Source: CAYNRE01 sp964399535 (GTDB taxonomy: Bacteria > Planctomycetota > Planctomycetia > Pirellulales > CAYNRE01). Taken from it: a DNA stretch of 64,000 nucleotides. Of the stretch, positions 17,550 to 26,676 are shown piece after piece (position 1 is the stretch's first letter; each line of letters starts with the position of its first letter). The stretch lies in contig CAYNRE010000046.1 in NCBI GenBank assembly GCA_964399535.1, positions 124,001-188,000 on the forward strand, in the 5' to 3' direction. The translations under genes were made by a program, and so were the position numbers. The notes below the pieces were generated by a model. That model worked only from the letters and a program-made list of their open reading frames with translations, was not told where the DNA came from and did no database searches.

Positions 17550-18707
17550 ATGGCTACTACGACAGCCCCGCCAGCTTTGGAAACCCCGCCCCAGAAACCA
17601 CAGCCGTTTTACGCGCCCCGGTTCTGGATCGGGGCCAGCCTGCGAGCCTGGTACGGCTTGCTGCACCGAAACCATTGGGATGTCAGCCCGTCGAAGTGGC
17701 ACATCGCGGCCAGCATTTTCGCTTACGCCGCGGGCAATACCGTTTTGGGGTTGGCCGAGAAGGCTGTCTACGGCCGGCGGGTGAGCCGGACACGGCTGGC
17801 CGAGCCGCCGCTGTTTATCTTGGGGCACTGGCGCAACGGGACCACGCTGCTACACGAGCTGTTGATCGAAGACCAGCGGCTCACCTCGCCCACCACGTAC
17901 CAGTGCCTGGCGCCGCACCATTTTCTGTTGACCGAGGGCACCTTCTCGCGGTGGCTCAAGTTCCTGCTGCCCGAGACTCGGCCCATGGACAATATGCGGC
18001 TCACCTTCAATGGGCCGCAGGAAGAGGAGTTTGCCCTCTGCAACCTGGGGGCCCGCTCACCTTATCTGACCATTGCGTTTCCCAACCATCCGCCGCAAGA
18101 CCCCGAGTATCTCGACCTGGTGGGGCTTACCCAGCGGCAGCTCGACGCCTGGAAATCGACGCTCGAGCGGTTTCTGCTGCGGGTAAGCTATAGCGACCCG
18201 CGGCGCATCGTCCTCAAGAGCCCCCCGCATACGGCCCGGGTCCGGGTGCTGCTCGAAATGTTTCCCGAGGCCCGGTTCCTGCACATTGTCCGCGACCCGT
18301 ACGTGGTGTTTACCTCGACCGTGCATCTCTGGCGGTCGCTGTTCAACGCCCACGGGCTTCAAGTTCCGCATCCCGAACACCTGGAAGAAATGGTCTACGA
18401 CAACTACCTGCGGATATTCCGCCGGTACGAGGCCGACCGGGCCCTGATTGCCGAGGGTCGGTTGTGCGAGATACGCTATGAAGACTTGGTAGCCGACCCG
18501 GTGGGGCAGCTTCGCCAGGTATACCAGCGGTTGGAGCTGGGCGACTTCGAGCCGGCCTTGCCCGGGGTTCAACGGTACCTGGATGAGCGAAAGGGTTACC
18601 GCACGAACCGCTACCAGTTGTCGGGTACCAAGCGCCAGGAGATTAGCGAGCGGTGGGGCGAAATCATCCGCCGCTATGGCTACGGGCTGGCCCCCACCGC
18701 GGTCTAG
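17550..18707 (+). CDS. Sulfotransferase family protein
   Basis: A 385-residue PAPS-dependent sulfotransferase-like protein. The 5'-phosphosulfate loop is seen at residues 91-101 (LGHWRNGTTLL), and the 3'-phosphate motif is in FLHIVRDPYVVFTST, preceded by RIVLKSPPHTARVRVLLEMFPEARF. KSPPH supplies a likely catalytic or cofactor-binding segment. The C-terminal region carries EIRYEDLVADPVGQL, also typical of the family. It would transfer sulfate to a carbohydrate or other acceptor; the acceptor cannot be told. No close operon partner. The ATG at 17550 has no strong ribosome binding site. Confidence 0.9.
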   Translation: MATTTAPPALETPPQKPQPFYAPRFWIGASLRAWYGLLHRNHWDVSPSKWHIAASIFAYAAGNTVLGLAEKAVYGRRVSRTRLAEPPLFILGHWRNGTTLLHELLIEDQRLTSPTTYQCLAPHHFLLTEGTFSRWLKFLLPETRPMDNMRLTFNGPQEEEFALCNLGARSPYLTIAFPNHPPQDPEYLDLVGLTQRQLDAWKSTLERFLLRVSYSDPRRIVLKSPPHTARVRVLLEMFPEARFLHIVRDPYVVFTSTVHLWRSLFNAHGLQVPHPEHLEEMVYDNYLRIFRRYEADRALIAEGRLCEIRYEDLVADPVGQLRQVYQRLELGDFEPALPGVQRYLDERKGYRTNRYQLSGTKRQEISERWGEIIRRYGYGLAPTAV

Positions 18708-18737
18708 CGAGCCGCACCAACCGCAGAATGGTTTGCC

Positions 18738-19511
18738 GTGTCGCAGCCCTCCGCCATTGCCCGGGCAGTCCGCCGGCCTCAGCTTACGTTGCGGCGAATG
18801 TTGGCGGCGGTGTCGGTTCTGGCGGTCTTGGCCGCCGTGGCCGCGACACCCTGGCATCGTTACCGCGAGGAACAGTGGGCGCGCCGGCAGCTCGAACAGG
18901 TCGACGGCGCCTGGTACTCCACCGGCAGCAGTTCGGCCCCCTGGTGGGATCATCTGCTGCCGCGCGGCCTGCGGCTTCCGTTTGAACGGGTTACCGTGGT
19001 CGACCTGGCCGACGCCGCGGTTCGACCGGAACAGTTGCAGGCCATCGCCCTGCTGCGGCACTTGGAGCGGCTCAACCTGGCCGGGAAGCCTATCGGCGAT
19101 GCTCAGTTGAGCTACTGGGCTCGCATGCCGCGCTTGGCCGAACTCGATCTGAGCCACACGCGGGTGACCAGCCAAGGGCTAGCCGAGCTGGCGACCCTTC
19201 CTTCGCTTAAATGGCTCAACCTCCGCGGCACCCAAATCGACGACTCGGGGCTCGACTACCTCCGCCGGGCCCCCGCGCTAGTGTATTTGGACCTGGCGGG
19301 CACCAACGTCACGGGGGCGGGGCTCAGGCAATTGGCCGACCTCGAGCACTTGCAGGTGCTGCACCTGGAGAACACCGCGATCGACGACAGCGCCCTGGTT
19401 CAGCTTCCGCCTTGGCCGCGGCTCGAGTTTCTGTTCAGCGAAGGGAGCGAGGTCACCTCGCAAGGGCTCGACCAATTGCGCCGCAGCCGGCCGGGTCTGA
19501 AAGCCACCTGA
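18738..19511 (+). CDS. Membrane-anchored leucine-rich-repeat protein
   Basis: A 257-residue protein starting at GTG. A basic N-terminus precedes one membrane segment (MLAAVSVLAVLAAVAATPW). From about residue 85 there are five or six leucine-rich repeats of the cysteine-free ribonuclease-inhibitor-like type, with the pattern LxxLDLSHTRVTSQGLAELA. This kind of repeat is abundant in planctomycetes and usually mediates protein binding. It follows the sulfotransferase by about 30 bases on the same strand and may be cotranscribed. No enzyme domain is visible. Confidence 0.85.
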   Translation: MSQPSAIARAVRRPQLTLRRMLAAVSVLAVLAAVAATPWHRYREEQWARRQLEQVDGAWYSTGSSSAPWWDHLLPRGLRLPFERVTVVDLADAAVRPEQLQAIALLRHLERLNLAGKPIGDAQLSYWARMPRLAELDLSHTRVTSQGLAELATLPSLKWLNLRGTQIDDSGLDYLRRAPALVYLDLAGTNVTGAGLRQLADLEHLQVLHLENTAIDDSALVQLPPWPRLEFLFSEGSEVTSQGLDQLRRSRPGLKAT

Positions 19512-19632
19512 TGCCCCCTGTACGGTAGCAGGCCGCGGTAGCGCGCCTGCGTGGTGGCCGGCGCAACTCGAGGGGCTTCTGCCCAAGTGCTCTTGCCGCT
19601 TGCCAAACGGCTCGGGGCGATCGCCCAAGCGA

Positions 19633-20043
19633 TCAGGGCTCTTGCCCCAGCACGTCGTCGAGCACTTCTTCGTTCACATAGATCGGCAGCGGGGGGTCGC
19701 AGGTAACCGCCACGGCAATGGCGTCCGAGGGCCGGGCATCGACATCGACAAGCTCGCCGTCTTGCCGCAGCCGCAGCCGGGCATAGTACGTGTGTTCCTT
19801 CAGCTCGCTGATCACCACATCCTGAAACTCGGCCCCCAGCTGTTCGGCCAGCCGCACCAACAAGTCGTGGGTGAGCGGGCGCTGCGAGGTGTGGCCCTTG
19901 ACCCGGCGGTCGATGCTCGTGGCCTCGAAAATGCCGATCACGATGGGAAACTGCCGGCTCCCATCCACTTCCTTCAGGTAAATGACTTGTTCGTTCTGGA
20001 TCTCGTTGATGATGATCCGCGATAGTTCCATCTGCACGGGCAT
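19633..20043 (-). CDS. Bifunctional nuclease family protein (DUF151)
   Basis: A 136-residue single-domain protein of the BFN/DUF151 family. Recognisable segments are VIYLKEVDGSRQFPIVIGIFEA, RPLTHDLLVRLAEQLGAE and the acidic DARPSDAIAVAV motif, which is the family signature. Members are described as having nuclease activity or as stress-linked proteins; the role here is unknown. I chose the ATG at 20043 because GGAAGG lies about 9 bases upstream; longer in-frame starts add Cys/Arg-rich residues that are not conserved. It converges on the LRR protein. Confidence 0.92.
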   Translation of the reverse strand: MPVQMELSRIIINEIQNEQVIYLKEVDGSRQFPIVIGIFEATSIDRRVKGHTSQRPLTHDLLVRLAEQLGAEFQDVVISELKEHTYYARLRLRQDGELVDVDARPSDAIAVAVTCDPPLPIYVNEEVLDDVLGQEP

Positions 20044-20400
20044 GGGGCCAATACCTTCCGCGGCAACAGGCGCGCTCGAACAGACCGCACGGCGCCGGCC
20101 CGGCTCGAAAGAAGCCTTGCCGCGGCGGCACACCCCTGGATTATAGAAACCAGCCGCGCAAGGCCGCTAGTAGCCCGGCGAGCGCGCGGAAACTCGCGAC
20201 TCCACGGCCCGTGGTCTGGGCCTTGCCGGCCGGTAGCCGCGTATCGCGGCCGCTCGCCCCTCTGATTCGCCAGCGGCTTACCGGCAACGTACATTGGGGG
20301 CCGTTGGATGCTCGGGCGGCTGCTGGCCCTATCCAGAGAATTACTGCCAGAGGGTAGCCGAGGTCCGAGACTACCAAGGGTGCGACGGGGGAAACGCGCG

Positions 20401-23166
20401 ATGCGAAGCTGCTGTGCGGAAATCGCCCACCAAGCGGGTGCCTACCCGGCGGGTGCACGGGGTATTTTGCAAACCAGGGGTGTGCGGGGCCGGGTGGCTG
20501 ACAGCCCGTGGAAGGTTTCAACAGCTTGCGGGTTCTCCTGGAGGCGATTCCGGAATGGTGACGTAAGTCGTTATCCGGCGAGCTGCGGGCCGTTCCGCTT
20601 TGGGCCTGGCCTGGTTGCAATAAGCCACGATGAATCGTTTCAGCCGACTGATGAACGGACTGCTAAGCGTGGCCAACCCTGCTGGCTGGCGGTCGCCCTG
20701 GTTGTGTGGTTGATTCTTCCAGGAACGGTGGCGGCCCAGCCGCCCGGTAACGGTCAGCCGCTTGCCGGCACCGAGCCGTTGACCTTGCAGGGCGATATCG
20801 CCTCGCAGTTGGTCGAAGGGGTCGACCGGTTTCTGCTCGAGCAGCTGGCCCAATCCGAGGCGGCCCGGGCCAGGCACTGGCAGCGCGACGATACTTCTGC
20901 CCAGGCCAACGCGGCCAGCCTGGTGCCCAACCGGCGGCGGCTGGCGACCCGGCTCGGCATGGCTCTCGGGCCCGACGGTGTGGCTCGGCTCGAACCGGGG
21001 CCGAATTTCGACGAGGACCTGGCCCTGCGCTACGCCCGGTTCGAGCCCCCCAGCGGGCCGAACACCTGGCCCTATGCGCCGACGACCCTGACCATGGATG
21101 GCTATGAAGCGACCAACGTACGCTGGCTAGCGGGCGACCAGTTCTATGGCGAAGGGTGGCTGCTTGATCTGGCAGCTAAAACCCGAATACCCGTGGGGAG
21201 CGGCGCGCCGCAGATCGTCGAGCACGAACCGGGGCGCCCTTGGGTCATCGTGGTTCCCGACGCCGATCAAACCCCCGAGCAAATGGCGGGCCTCACGGCG
21301 CCGCACCCGGTGTGCCCCGCCATCGCCGCCCGGCTGGCCCGAAGCGGTGTGCGGGTGCTGGTGCCGTACGTTGTTTCGCGCCAGCGCCTGGTGCGCCACC
21401 CACCCGAGCGTGAAGGCGGGGCCACGCTGACCGATCGCGAGTATCTGTACCGGCCCGGCTTCGAACTGGGGCGACACCTGATCGCCCTGGAAGTGCAGAA
21501 GCTGGTGGCCGCGATCGACCTGATTTATCGCATGACTCCGGGCGCCGAGGCGAGCCCGCCTCGCGTGGGCCTGGTGGGTTGGGGTGAGGGGGCGGCGCTT
21601 TCGCTGTACACGGCGGCCCTCGACCCGCGCGTCGATTCGGTGCTGCTCAGCGGGTATTTCGGCGATCGCCGAGCGGTGTGGCAGCAACCGATCGATCGCA
21701 ACGTGTTTGGCCTGCTCGATGAGTTTGGCGATGCGGAGCTGGTCAATCTGATCGCCCCGCGCTCGGTGGTGATCGAAGCGGCCCAGGGCCCCCAGCTCGA
21801 CTTGCCTGGCGACGGCGGCGCGCCGGCGCGGCTCGAGACGCCCTCGCTTGCCGAAGTGAAGCGGGAGTTTGCCCGGGCGCAGTCGTTCGTCACCGACCCC
21901 GCGCTGCAGCCGGTACTTGAGCTGATCGAAACGCCCGATGGCCAGGGCAGCCCGGGCAGCACCACGGCCCTGGCCTGGTTTCTCAGCACCGTGGCCCCGG
22001 AGTCGCCGCTGGCCCCGCCGGAAGAGGCCGGCCGGCGGGCCGCCGATGGTCGCCCGGCGATCGCGTCGGCCCGCGAGGCCTGGGTCGAATCGCTTGGTGG
22101 CTCCGAGAAGCTGGCCGAGCGGTACGAGGCCCGCCGCCGCCGCCAAGTAGGCCAGCTCGACCGCCATCTGCAAGCCCGCTTGCAGGAGAGCCCCTACGAG
22201 CGGGTCAAATTTCTCGGTGGGCTGGATACCAGCTCGGCGGAAGCTTACGCCCGGACCAGCGCCGAGTATCGCCAGCGGTTTCGCCGAGAGACGATCGGGC
22301 AATTTGAGCTGGAGACGCTGCCCCCGCGACCGCGCAGCCGGCAGGTGTACGATGCGCCTCGCTGGACTGGCTACGAGGTGGTGCTCGACGTTTGGCCGGA
22401 GGTAATCGCCTACGGCATTCTGCTTTTACCCAAGGACCTGAAAGCAGGCGAGCGGCGGCCGGTCGTGGTTTGCCAACATGGGCTGGAGGGGCGACCGCAA
22501 GACGTGATCGGCGAATCGGGCAGGCAACACTACCAGATGTTTGCCGCTCGGCTGGCCGACGAAGGGTTCATTACGTTCGCGCCGCAGAACCTGTATTTGT
22601 TCGGCGACCGCTTTCGCAGCTTGCAGCGCAAGGCCAACCCGCTCGGAAAAACGCTGTTCTCGATCATCGTGCCGCAACACCGGCAGATTACCGACTGGTT
22701 GGCCTCGCTGCCGATGGTCGACCCGGAGCGAATCGGCTTCTACGGGCTGAGCTATGGCGGCAAGTCGGCCATGCGCATTCCGCCGCTGGTCGACCGCTAC
22801 TGCCTCTCGATCTGCTCGGCCGACTTTAACGAATGGGTGTGGAAGAACGCCTCGACCCGCAGCCCCTATAGCTATGTTTGGACGGGCGAGTACGAGATTT
22901 TCGAATGGAATCTGGGGGGCACGTTCAACTACTCGGAAATGGCGGCTCTGATCGCGCCCCGGCCGCTGATGGTCGAGCGCGGCCATCACGACGGCGTGGC
23001 CCCCGACGAGGCCGTGGCCTGGGAATACGCCAAGGTGCGCCGGCTGTACGCGGCGCTGGGAATCTCTGAGCGGACCGAGATCGAGTTTTTCGACGGTCCC
23101 CACCAGATTCACGGCGTGGGAACGTTTGCGTTCCTCCGTCGGCATCTGCGCTGGCCGGAACGTTGA
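20401..23166 (+). CDS. Exported tandem alpha/beta hydrolase (first module degenerate)
   Basis: About 921 residues as written, with two alpha/beta-hydrolase modules of the acetyl-xylan-esterase/dienelactone-hydrolase type. In the first module (roughly 21,200-21,800) the nucleophile elbow reads GWGEG, so the serine is missing. The second has GLSYGGKSA with an intact serine, an Asp region in GHHDGVAPDEA and a terminal His in GPHQIHGVGTF. A signal-peptide core (WLAVALVVWLILPGTVAAQ) lies about 90 residues after the chosen start, which is not normal; an ATG at 20630 in another frame would give a proper signal start, suggesting a base missing near 20,680. A carbohydrate-ester hydrolase role is inferred. 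Start uncertain. Confidence 0.82.
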   Translation: MRSCCAEIAHQAGAYPAGARGILQTRGVRGRVADSPWKVSTACGFSWRRFRNGDVSRYPASCGPFRFGPGLVAISHDESFQPTDERTAKRGQPCWLAVALVVWLILPGTVAAQPPGNGQPLAGTEPLTLQGDIASQLVEGVDRFLLEQLAQSEAARARHWQRDDTSAQANAASLVPNRRRLATRLGMALGPDGVARLEPGPNFDEDLALRYARFEPPSGPNTWPYAPTTLTMDGYEATNVRWLAGDQFYGEGWLLDLAAKTRIPVGSGAPQIVEHEPGRPWVIVVPDADQTPEQMAGLTAPHPVCPAIAARLARSGVRVLVPYVVSRQRLVRHPPEREGGATLTDREYLYRPGFELGRHLIALEVQKLVAAIDLIYRMTPGAEASPPRVGLVGWGEGAALSLYTAALDPRVDSVLLSGYFGDRRAVWQQPIDRNVFGLLDEFGDAELVNLIAPRSVVIEAAQGPQLDLPGDGGAPARLETPSLAEVKREFARAQSFVTDPALQPVLELIETPDGQGSPGSTTALAWFLSTVAPESPLAPPEEAGRRAADGRPAIASAREAWVESLGGSEKLAERYEARRRRQVGQLDRHLQARLQESPYERVKFLGGLDTSSAEAYARTSAEYRQRFRRETIGQFELETLPPRPRSRQVYDAPRWTGYEVVLDVWPEVIAYGILLLPKDLKAGERRPVVVCQHGLEGRPQDVIGESGRQHYQMFAARLADEGFITFAPQNLYLFGDRFRSLQRKANPLGKTLFSIIVPQHRQITDWLASLPMVDPERIGFYGLSYGGKSAMRIPPLVDRYCLSICSADFNEWVWKNASTRSPYSYVWTGEYEIFEWNLGGTFNYSEMAALIAPRPLMVERGHHDGVAPDEAVAWEYAKVRRLYAALGISERTEIEFFDGPHQIHGVGTFAFLRRHLRWPER

Positions 23167-23181
23167 GAGCGGCATTGCCCT

Positions 23182-23205
23182 GCCAAGGCGCCGGCCTGCC
23201 TTGGC
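23182..23205. terminator. Hairpin between convergent genes, possible terminator
   Basis: A perfect 8-base stem (GCCAAGGC / GCCTTGGC) with an 8-base loop lies between the stop codons of the convergent hydrolase and membrane-TPR genes. There is no U-tract on either side, so termination is plausible but unproven. Confidence 0.45.
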
Positions 23206-23258
23206 CGACTCAAAGGTAGGTGGCCGGCTCGGCAGGGGCCTGGCAAGCGTGGAAGCGA

Positions 23259-24599
23259 TCAGCCACGGCCCGTAGCGGGCTCGGTGGCCTGGTCGATCTC
23301 GAGCAGCCGCAGGTTTTCGCGGGCACCCTGATGCGCGAGGTCGAGTTGCAGAACGCGCTGAAACGCCTGTGCCGCCGCCGTGCGGTTCTCGGCGGCCAGG
23401 TGGGCCACGCCCAGGTTGAAATGGGCCTCGACCGAGGCGGGGTGCAACTCACACGCGGTCTGGAAATGGTCAATCGCCTTTTTGGTTTGTTGGCGCTGCA
23501 TGTGTACGATTCCCAGGTTGATCCAGGCGGGCACGAAGCGGGGTTGGGCGGCGATGGCGTCGCCGAAGTGGGTTTCGGCCAGGTCGAGCCGGCCGGCTTG
23601 GTGATGAACCAGGCCCGCGCTGTAGAGCGCCAGCGCGTTGCCCGGAGACTTGGTGAGCATCGACTCGTAGCACTCCAGGGCACCGTTCCAATCTTGGTTG
23701 GCCAACCGCTGATTGCCCTGGTCCAACAGCGCGCGAAGTTCACCTTCGAGCGTGGCCACGGTCAGAGCGCCCGGGGCCGCGCTCCAGCGTAGCCCCGCCG
23801 TAACCACCGCCCGGCAAACCACCGCGGCGACCAAAAGCTCGGTCAGGGCCTCGAACAGTTCGCTCAGTTCTTGGGCCACGGCTTGATCGAGTTGCCGGCC
23901 GGCGCTAATGGCCAGCAGGAGAAACCCGGCAAGATTCCCCGCCTGTGCCGCCGCCGAGATCGGTCCGGGCCAGGGCAGGCCCCACCGCCTGGCAAGCGCC
24001 GATGCCCGCGGCCAGCGGCCCCGGGTCATTCCACCGCCGCACAGGTAAGCGGTGGTCAGCATCATCCAGGCGAATTGCAGCCAGTTCCGGGCGGGGCCGT
24101 CTGAAGGCGACCCGTAGAACGCTCGCAGGTTGTGCAGATTGAATTCGCCCACCACGTTCTGGCCCCGGGCCCAACCGGGGCTGGCGAACCCGATGATGCG
24201 CTGCATCCAGCTCATTTCTTCCAGGAACATCAGCGCCAGCGCCGCGGCCATTGTCCACCAGAGGAGCGGATGGCCAAGGCGATCTGAGTCTGGCGCCTGG
24301 CCGCGCCTGGCGGGCCAGGCGCGAATTCCAGCCAAGAACGCCGCCAGCGAGGCCGCCAAACAGGCCAGCGCGCCGGCCGACTCGAGCCAGCCATCTTCGC
24401 TGAACCAGATCGAGCCCTGACCTAGGATTTCCCACCGCGCCAGCAGCCAGTAGCCCAGCACGGGGCCGATGACCGCCAGTGCGATCAGGCCGACGCGTGC
24501 GGGCCAGGGGAACGACCGGCAGGGGGCCGCCAGGTTCCGCCCCTGTGGCTCGGATCGCCGCGAGGGTCGGGTTGGTTTCGCTGGTTTACCTCGCCCCAT
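23259..24599 (-). CDS. Polytopic membrane protein with C-terminal TPR repeats
   Basis: A 446-residue protein. The first 250 residues contain about six or seven membrane segments. Segments such as LMFLEEMSWMQRIIGF and NVVGEFNLHNL match an uncharacterised membrane family in which EE-SW-QR and N-LHNL are constant. The C-terminal 160 residues are tetratricopeptide repeats (about four), with canonical runs such as ALALYSAGLVHHQAGRLDLA and AHFNLGVAHLAAENR. TPRs suggest a scaffold on the cytoplasmic or periplasmic face. Function unknown. It is convergent with the hydrolase gene and divergent from the DapA-family gene. Confidence 0.86.
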   Translation of the reverse strand: MGRGKPAKPTRPSRRSEPQGRNLAAPCRSFPWPARVGLIALAVIGPVLGYWLLARWEILGQGSIWFSEDGWLESAGALACLAASLAAFLAGIRAWPARRGQAPDSDRLGHPLLWWTMAAALALMFLEEMSWMQRIIGFASPGWARGQNVVGEFNLHNLRAFYGSPSDGPARNWLQFAWMMLTTAYLCGGGMTRGRWPRASALARRWGLPWPGPISAAAQAGNLAGFLLLAISAGRQLDQAVAQELSELFEALTELLVAAVVCRAVVTAGLRWSAAPGALTVATLEGELRALLDQGNQRLANQDWNGALECYESMLTKSPGNALALYSAGLVHHQAGRLDLAETHFGDAIAAQPRFVPAWINLGIVHMQRQQTKKAIDHFQTACELHPASVEAHFNLGVAHLAAENRTAAAQAFQRVLQLDLAHQGARENLRLLEIDQATEPATGRG

Positions 24600-24766
24600 G
24601 CCCTGTTGTCTCCTGGCTCTTGTGTTCTCGCGGCGCCACGGCAGACCGGGCGGTGTGTGCTATGCTTTTCGCTGCCGGGGGGAAGGGCTCCTCGCCGGAT
24701 GGATTTTCACTGGCGCGGGAAACGCTCACGGTCCGCGGCATCGAACCTGTTGAGGCTCAGTCCGGT

Positions 24767-25786
24767 ATGAACGCCACTCGCCTGTCCGGAATCTTCACAC
24801 CCAACATCGTTCCGCTCGACCCGCGCGGCGAGATCAACGAGCCCGAACTGCGCCGCTACACCGAGTGGCTGATCGCCCAGGGTGTGCATGGCCTGTACCC
24901 CAACGGTTCGACGGGCGAGTTCCTGCGATTCACGCCCGAAGAGCGGCGACGGATCGTGGCGATCATGGCCGATCAAACGCGCGGCCGGATTCCTATTCTG
25001 GCCGGGGCGGCCGAGGCCAATGTGCGCGAGACGATTGCCGCCTGCGAATATTACCACACCTTGGGGGTGCGCGCGGTGGCGATCGTATCGCCGTTTTACT
25101 ACCGGCTCAGCCCCCCCTCGGTGTATGCCTATTTCAGGGAAATTGCCACCCACTCGCCGATCGACATCACGCTTTACAACATTCCGATGTTCGCCTCGCC
25201 GATCGATGTGCCGACCGTGCGCCGACTGGCCGACGAGTGCCCCCGGGTCGTGGCCATCAAGGATTCCTCGGGCGATCTGCCGCACATGATCCGGATGATC
25301 GCGGCGATTCGGCCCAGTCGGCCCGATTTCAGCTTTCTCACCGGATGGGACGCGGCGCTGATGCCGATGCTGTTGGTGGGCTGCGACGGGGGGACCAACG
25401 CCACCAGTGGCATCGTGCCCGAGATTACCCGGCGGTTGTACGACCTGACGCTGGCGGGGCGACTCGACCAGGCCCGGCAGTTGCAATACGACCTGGTCGA
25501 GTTGTTCGACGCCATGTTTGGCTCGGCCGATTTTCCCGAGGGGTTCCGGGCCGCGATGCGCCTGCGAGGCTTCGAGCCCGGCGTGGGTCGGCAGCCGCTG
25601 GCCCCCAGCCAGCAGTTGGATTTGGCCGAGGTCAGCCGCCGAATCCAGTGCCTATTGGCCGAACACGGCTTTACCAACGAGCCGCCGGGCGGATGCGCGG
25701 CTGTTGGTTCGGCCGCCGCGCGCGACGGCGTCGAGCGGATCGTGGCCGACGTGTTGGCCGAGCTGACGCGGCGCGGGCTGGGCTAA
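24767..25786 (+). CDS. Dihydrodipicolinate synthase/N-acetylneuraminate lyase family aldolase
   Basis: A 339-residue class I aldolase of the DapA/NanA superfamily. It has GIFTPNIVPLD at the start, the substrate loop YPNGSTGEF, the catalytic tyrosine (Tyr137 in ITLYNIPMF) and the Schiff-base lysine (Lys165 in VVAIKDSSGD). A 30-residue C-terminal extension (GVERIVADVLAELTRRGL) is unusual. The ATG at 24767 gives the standard family start; the frame runs open further upstream without homology. The family condenses or cleaves pyruvate-type substrates. This member is not clearly lysine-pathway DapA; a sugar-acid or keto-acid aldolase is equally likely. Confidence 0.92.
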   Translation: MNATRLSGIFTPNIVPLDPRGEINEPELRRYTEWLIAQGVHGLYPNGSTGEFLRFTPEERRRIVAIMADQTRGRIPILAGAAEANVRETIAACEYYHTLGVRAVAIVSPFYYRLSPPSVYAYFREIATHSPIDITLYNIPMFASPIDVPTVRRLADECPRVVAIKDSSGDLPHMIRMIAAIRPSRPDFSFLTGWDAALMPMLLVGCDGGTNATSGIVPEITRRLYDLTLAGRLDQARQLQYDLVELFDAMFGSADFPEGFRAAMRLRGFEPGVGRQPLAPSQQLDLAEVSRRIQCLLAEHGFTNEPPGGCAAVGSAAARDGVERIVADVLAELTRRGLG

Positions 25787-25906
25787 CCCGTGAGGGCCTG
25801 GAATCTGTGCGGCCCCCAACGGCGCGGGCGAACCCGCCCGAGGGTTGGCGTGTCGGCACCTGTATCGACGCGTAATGGCGTCGCGTGCACCAGCCAGAGG
25901 AGCCCC

Positions 25907-26614
25907 ATGAGCAAATCGACCGTCGACGAAATCCGCCAGCGATTCGATCACGACGTGGAGCGGTTCTCGAACCTGGAAACCGGCCAGTCGGCCACGATCG
26001 ATGCGCCGCTGGCACTGGAACTGGTTACCCAGGCCGCGGCGGCCGTCACGCCGCACGCGCGGCGGCTGCTCGACATCGGCTGTGGCGCCGGAAACTACAC
26101 GCTCAAGCTGCTCGGCGAGCTGCCCGATTTGGAGGTGACTCTGGTCGACTTGAGCCGCCCGATGCTCGACCGGGCCGTCGAACGGATTACTCCGCGCACC
26201 CGGGGGCAAGTCGAAACGCTTCAGGGCGACATTCGCCAACTGCACTTCGCGCCGGGCTCGCTGGATATCGTGCTGGCGGCCGCCGTGCTGCATCATCTGC
26301 GCACCGAAGAGGAGTGGCAGGCCGTGTTCGCCCAGATCTACGCGGCCCTGGCACCGGGCGGATCGTTCTGGGTTTTCGACCTGGTTGAAAGCGATCATCC
26401 GGCGGTGCAAGCGCTGCATTGGCGGCGCTACGGCCAGTACCTGGCCCAACTCCAGGGAGAGGCCTACCGCGACCGGGTATTTGCCTATGTCGCAAGGGAA
26501 GACACGCCGCGGTCGCTCGAGTTTCAGTTGGCGCTGATGCGGCAAGTGGGCTTTCGCGCCGTCGAGGTGCTGCACAAGCACGGCTGTTTTGCCGCCTTCG
26601 GCGCGGTGAAGTAG
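25907..26614 (+). CDS. Class I SAM-dependent methyltransferase
   Basis: A 235-residue methyltransferase with motif I LLDIGCGAGNYTLKLL, an acidic motif II ending in VTLVDLSRPML, and a later LQGDIRQLHFA segment for adenine binding. ATG at 25907 has an AGAGGAG ribosome binding site. It follows the aldolase gene by about 120 bases on the same strand. A strong terminator lies downstream. The fold is certain; the methyl acceptor (small molecule likely) is not known. Confidence 0.93.
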   Translation: MSKSTVDEIRQRFDHDVERFSNLETGQSATIDAPLALELVTQAAAAVTPHARRLLDIGCGAGNYTLKLLGELPDLEVTLVDLSRPMLDRAVERITPRTRGQVETLQGDIRQLHFAPGSLDIVLAAAVLHHLRTEEEWQAVFAQIYAALAPGGSFWVFDLVESDHPAVQALHWRRYGQYLAQLQGEAYRDRVFAYVAREDTPRSLEFQLALMRQVGFRAVEVLHKHGCFAAFGAVK

Positions 26615-26652
26615 GCAGCGGCCGACGAACCGGGCCGCTTGCGAGCTTACCC

Positions 26653-26676
26653 CGGGGCGGTTAGGCCCCGTTTTTT
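26653..26676 (+). terminator. Rho-independent terminator after the methyltransferase gene
   Basis: A perfect stem CGGGGC (26653-26658) / GCCCCG (26665-26670) with a six-base loop is followed by six T residues (26671-26676) on the plus strand. It ends the aldolase/methyltransferase transcript. The stem overlaps the stop codon and last codons of the convergent PEP-CTERM gene. Confidence 0.85.

Noticed and set aside
21127..22302. Minus-strand 391-codon frame inside the tandem hydrolase gene
   Set aside because: Overlaps the conserved hydrolase frame; no start signal or motif.
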